A DNA stretch of 64,000 nt from the NCBI RefSeq assembly GCF_001693735.1, contig NZ_LWDV01000008.1, positions 350,357-414,356 on the forward strand. The letters are read 5' to 3'. Positions 62,993 through 64,000 of the stretch are shown piece after piece. How positions within the stretch are numbered: the first letter of the stretch is position 1; each line of letters opens with the position of its first letter. The notes under the pieces are model-generated. The model ran no database searches. It saw nothing but the letters and a program-made list of their open reading frames with translations, and was not told the origin of the DNA. This DNA is from Orenia metallireducens (GTDB taxonomy: Bacteria > Bacillota > Halanaerobiia > Halobacteroidales > Halobacteroidaceae). The position numbers were made by a program, and so were the translations under genes.

Positions 62993-63169
62993 ATGTATAA
63001 ATTAAAGAGATTCTATCTAAATAATAAGGTACAGATTAAAGGTGGGGCAGGGATGTTTCTATGTTTAATTGGGGGAATAATAGTTCTTAAAACATTGCCT
63101 AGTTGGATATTTGGCTTAGCAATAGGTGGGGCAACAATATTCTTTGGAGTTAAATTATTTATTGATTAA
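62993..63169 (+). CDS. 58-residue two-helix membrane protein
   Basis: ATG behind GAGGGGGAG. The product has a basic N-terminus (MYKLKRFYLNNKVQIK), then two hydrophobic stretches (GMFLCLIGGIIVLK, WIFGLAIGGATIFFGVKLFI). A good ribosome site and membrane-protein composition support a real gene; no family recognised. Confidence 0.55.
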   Translation: MYKLKRFYLNNKVQIKGGAGMFLCLIGGIIVLKTLPSWIFGLAIGGATIFFGVKLFID

Positions 63170-63203
63170 TATATTTATTTCTTGATGTAGAAGAAAATTA
63201 GTG

Positions 63204-63249
63204 ATAATGCGACACTTTTTACCTCAGTGTATAGTGTGTAGTTGATTAA
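63204..63249. repeat. MITE-like element, truncated copy 5
   Basis: GATAATGCGACACTTTTTACCTCAGTGTATAGTGTGTAG: one terminus plus the TCAGTGTATAGTGT segment also seen in copy 2. The other half is absent. Confidence 0.6.
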
Positions 63250-63275
63250 GGAGCAGGAAGATTCCTGCTCCTCTT
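63250..63275. terminator. Hairpin downstream of the Spo0E-like gene
   Basis: AGGAGCAGGAA and TTCCTGCTCCT flank GA; T-rich on the + side (CTCTTTAATT) and an AATC stretch on the other. May serve both the 62993 gene and the convergent Spo0E-like gene. Confidence 0.65.
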
Positions 63276-63278
63276 TAA

Positions 63279-63440
63279 TTATGAGTTTTTATTGTAAAAC
63301 TTCATAATTAATCTGTCTAGTTTTTGACTTAGCTTAATTAATTCTTTGGCTGTTAATCTTTCCGATTTACTAGACAATACCTGTAGTTTTTGACGAAAAT
63401 CTTCTAACTCTTCTTTTAGGTTCTTGCTACTATAATCCAA
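63279..63440 (-). CDS. Spo0E-like aspartyl-phosphate phosphatase
   Basis: 53-residue product from a TTG start, six bases after GGAGGG. The C-terminal helix LIKLSQKLDRLIMKF contains the SQxLD motif that defines the Spo0E family; the N-terminal helix is EELEDFRQKLQVLSSK. Such proteins dephosphorylate Spo0A~P and delay sporulation. The gene is divergent from argC. Family match is by motif; the partner is inferred. Confidence 0.82.
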   Translation of the reverse strand: MDYSSKNLKEELEDFRQKLQVLSSKSERLTAKELIKLSQKLDRLIMKFYNKNS

Positions 63441-63575
63441 GGTTATCCCTCCTTTCCCCTTAACATTATAAATTAAATTTATATATAAAAAGGGGTTTTA
63501 AACAAATAAAAGCAACTATGTAAATTACTAACTTTGTTTGTAGATAAAATCTTTGAAATTTTAATAGAAAAACAT

Positions 63576-63633
63576 TTGTATTTTTATACTATAGCATGTA
63601 TAATTATAAACAAAATAAGTATAATTATATTCA
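63576..63633 (+). promoter_or_regulatory. argC promoter with two ARG-box-like sites
   Basis: TTGTAT (63576-63581) and TATAAT (63599-63604) with 17-base spacing. Two similar AT-rich palindromic boxes, TGTATAATTATAAACA (63597-63612) and AGTATAATTATATTCA (63618-63633), overlap and follow the -10, as expected for ArgR/AhrC repression. Confidence 0.5.
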
Positions 63634-63647
63634 AGGAGGAGTAGAGA

Positions 63648-64000
63648 ATGAAGGTAAGTATAATCGGTTCTACAGGATATACAGGATTGGAATTGGTCAG
63701 ATTACTTAATAAACACCCAAAGGTAGATTTAGAGATATTGACTTCCCGGAGTTTTGCTGGAGAAGTTATCTCAGATATATATCCAAGTTTAAGAGAAGAG
63801 GTAGATATCAAATGTGAAAATTTAGATATTGATAAACTAGCAGAAAACTCAGAAATTGTCTTTACTGCTTTACCTCATGGAGTATCAATGGAGGTTGTGC
63901 CTCAGTTGCTTACTAAAGGTTTAAAGGTAATAGATTTAAGTGGGGATTACCGTTATGATAATCTAGAGACCTATGAAAGCTGGTATAAAACTCATAATAG
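63648..64000 (+). CDS. argC: N-acetyl-gamma-glutamyl-phosphate reductase, N-terminal part
   Basis: Arginine biosynthesis: reduces acetylglutamyl phosphate. The 117 residues seen contain GSTGYTGLELVRLL (NADP motif), LTSRSFAGEVISDIYPSL, FTALPHGVSM and VIDLSGDYRYD; the catalytic Cys lies beyond the window end. AGGAGGAGTAGAG precedes the ATG. It is likely the first gene of an arg operon. Confidence 0.93.
   Translation, partial: MKVSIIGSTGYTGLELVRLLNKHPKVDLEILTSRSFAGEVISDIYPSLREEVDIKCENLDIDKLAENSEIVFTALPHGVSMEVVPQLLTKGLKVIDLSGDYRYDNLETYESWYKTHN

Noticed and set aside
62993-63169. Possible type I toxin (small hydrophobic peptide)
   Set aside because: No antisense RNA or repeat arrangement is visible, and the basic N-terminus with two helices is just as typical of ordinary small membrane proteins.

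Overview
The window is AT-rich DNA from an endospore-forming, low-GC Firmicute (Bacillota). Evidence for spore formation includes two SleB-type cortex-lytic hydrolases, a GerM-domain amidase, a PdaB-like deacetylase, dipicolinate synthase, a YlmC/YmxH protein, FtsK/SpoIIIE, TepA-YlzJ, a GerAB permease and a Spo0E-like phosphatase. The gene order truB-ribF-rpsO-pnp ... deacetylase-ymxH-dpaAB-asd-lysC-dapA-rnj-tepA-ylzJ ... spoIIIE-gntR-nucleoside ABC-rodZ follows the well-known Bacillus subtilis order, but the blocks are separated by insertions. A halophilic anaerobe of the order Halanaerobiales (Orenia-like) would fit, but the sequence alone does not prove it.

Layout. 1-8.3 kb: RNA and flavin housekeeping (nrnA end, truB, ribF, rpsO, pnp), then endonuclease IV and a DinG-type helicase. 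8.5-18 kb: an accessory stretch with two LysM/PGB cortex hydrolases, a complete IS1182-type element that duplicated a 34-bp terminator palindrome, a GNAT enzyme, two metallo-beta-lactamase-fold hydrolases (one followed by an integron attC-like structure), a membrane protein and an amidase. 18.5-22.5 kb: two polysaccharide deacetylases, a VanW protein, and a dUTPase gene split by a group I intron whose homing-endonuclease ORF is decaying. 23-32 kb: sporulation, lysine and dipicolinate block headed by a lysine riboswitch, with duplicated dapB and dpaB. 32.5-37.2 kb: RNase J, a DUF1259 protein, a PspA-like/YiaAB pair, TepA and YlzJ. 37.6-43 kb: an unusual cluster with two paralogous FAD oxidoreductases, two small helical proteins, CBO0543-type membrane proteins, a 29-residue membrane peptide and a GerAB permease. 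43-53.6 kb: Na/Pi symporter, UppP, FtsK/SpoIIIE, a GntR regulator and a four-gene nucleoside-type ABC importer. 53.7-64 kb: a truncated second IS copy, RodZ-like protein, CPBP protease, six tRNA genes in two groups, ClC channel, SurE, TIGR04086 protein, a SNF2-type ATPase, a Spo0E-like gene and the start of argC.

How the genes work together. Aspartate is converted by lysC, asd, dapA and dapB to dihydro- and tetrahydrodipicolinate. dpaA/dpaB divert the dapA product to dipicolinic acid for the spore core. The lysine riboswitch would shut the leading transcript when lysine is plentiful. Two matched sigma-K-like promoter motifs inside the block (before dpaA and before the second dpaB) could let the mother cell bypass that control.

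Repeats are prominent. A MITE-like palindromic element with GCGACACTTTT termini occurs about five times. Small hairpins with constant flanks cluster at 17.9-18.2 kb. A short hairpin with covarying stem recurs in tRNA spacers. The most noteworthy items are the dut intron, the attC-like site, the IS in a terminator palindrome, the duplicated dapB-dpaB unit and the 37.6-42.9 kb cluster.
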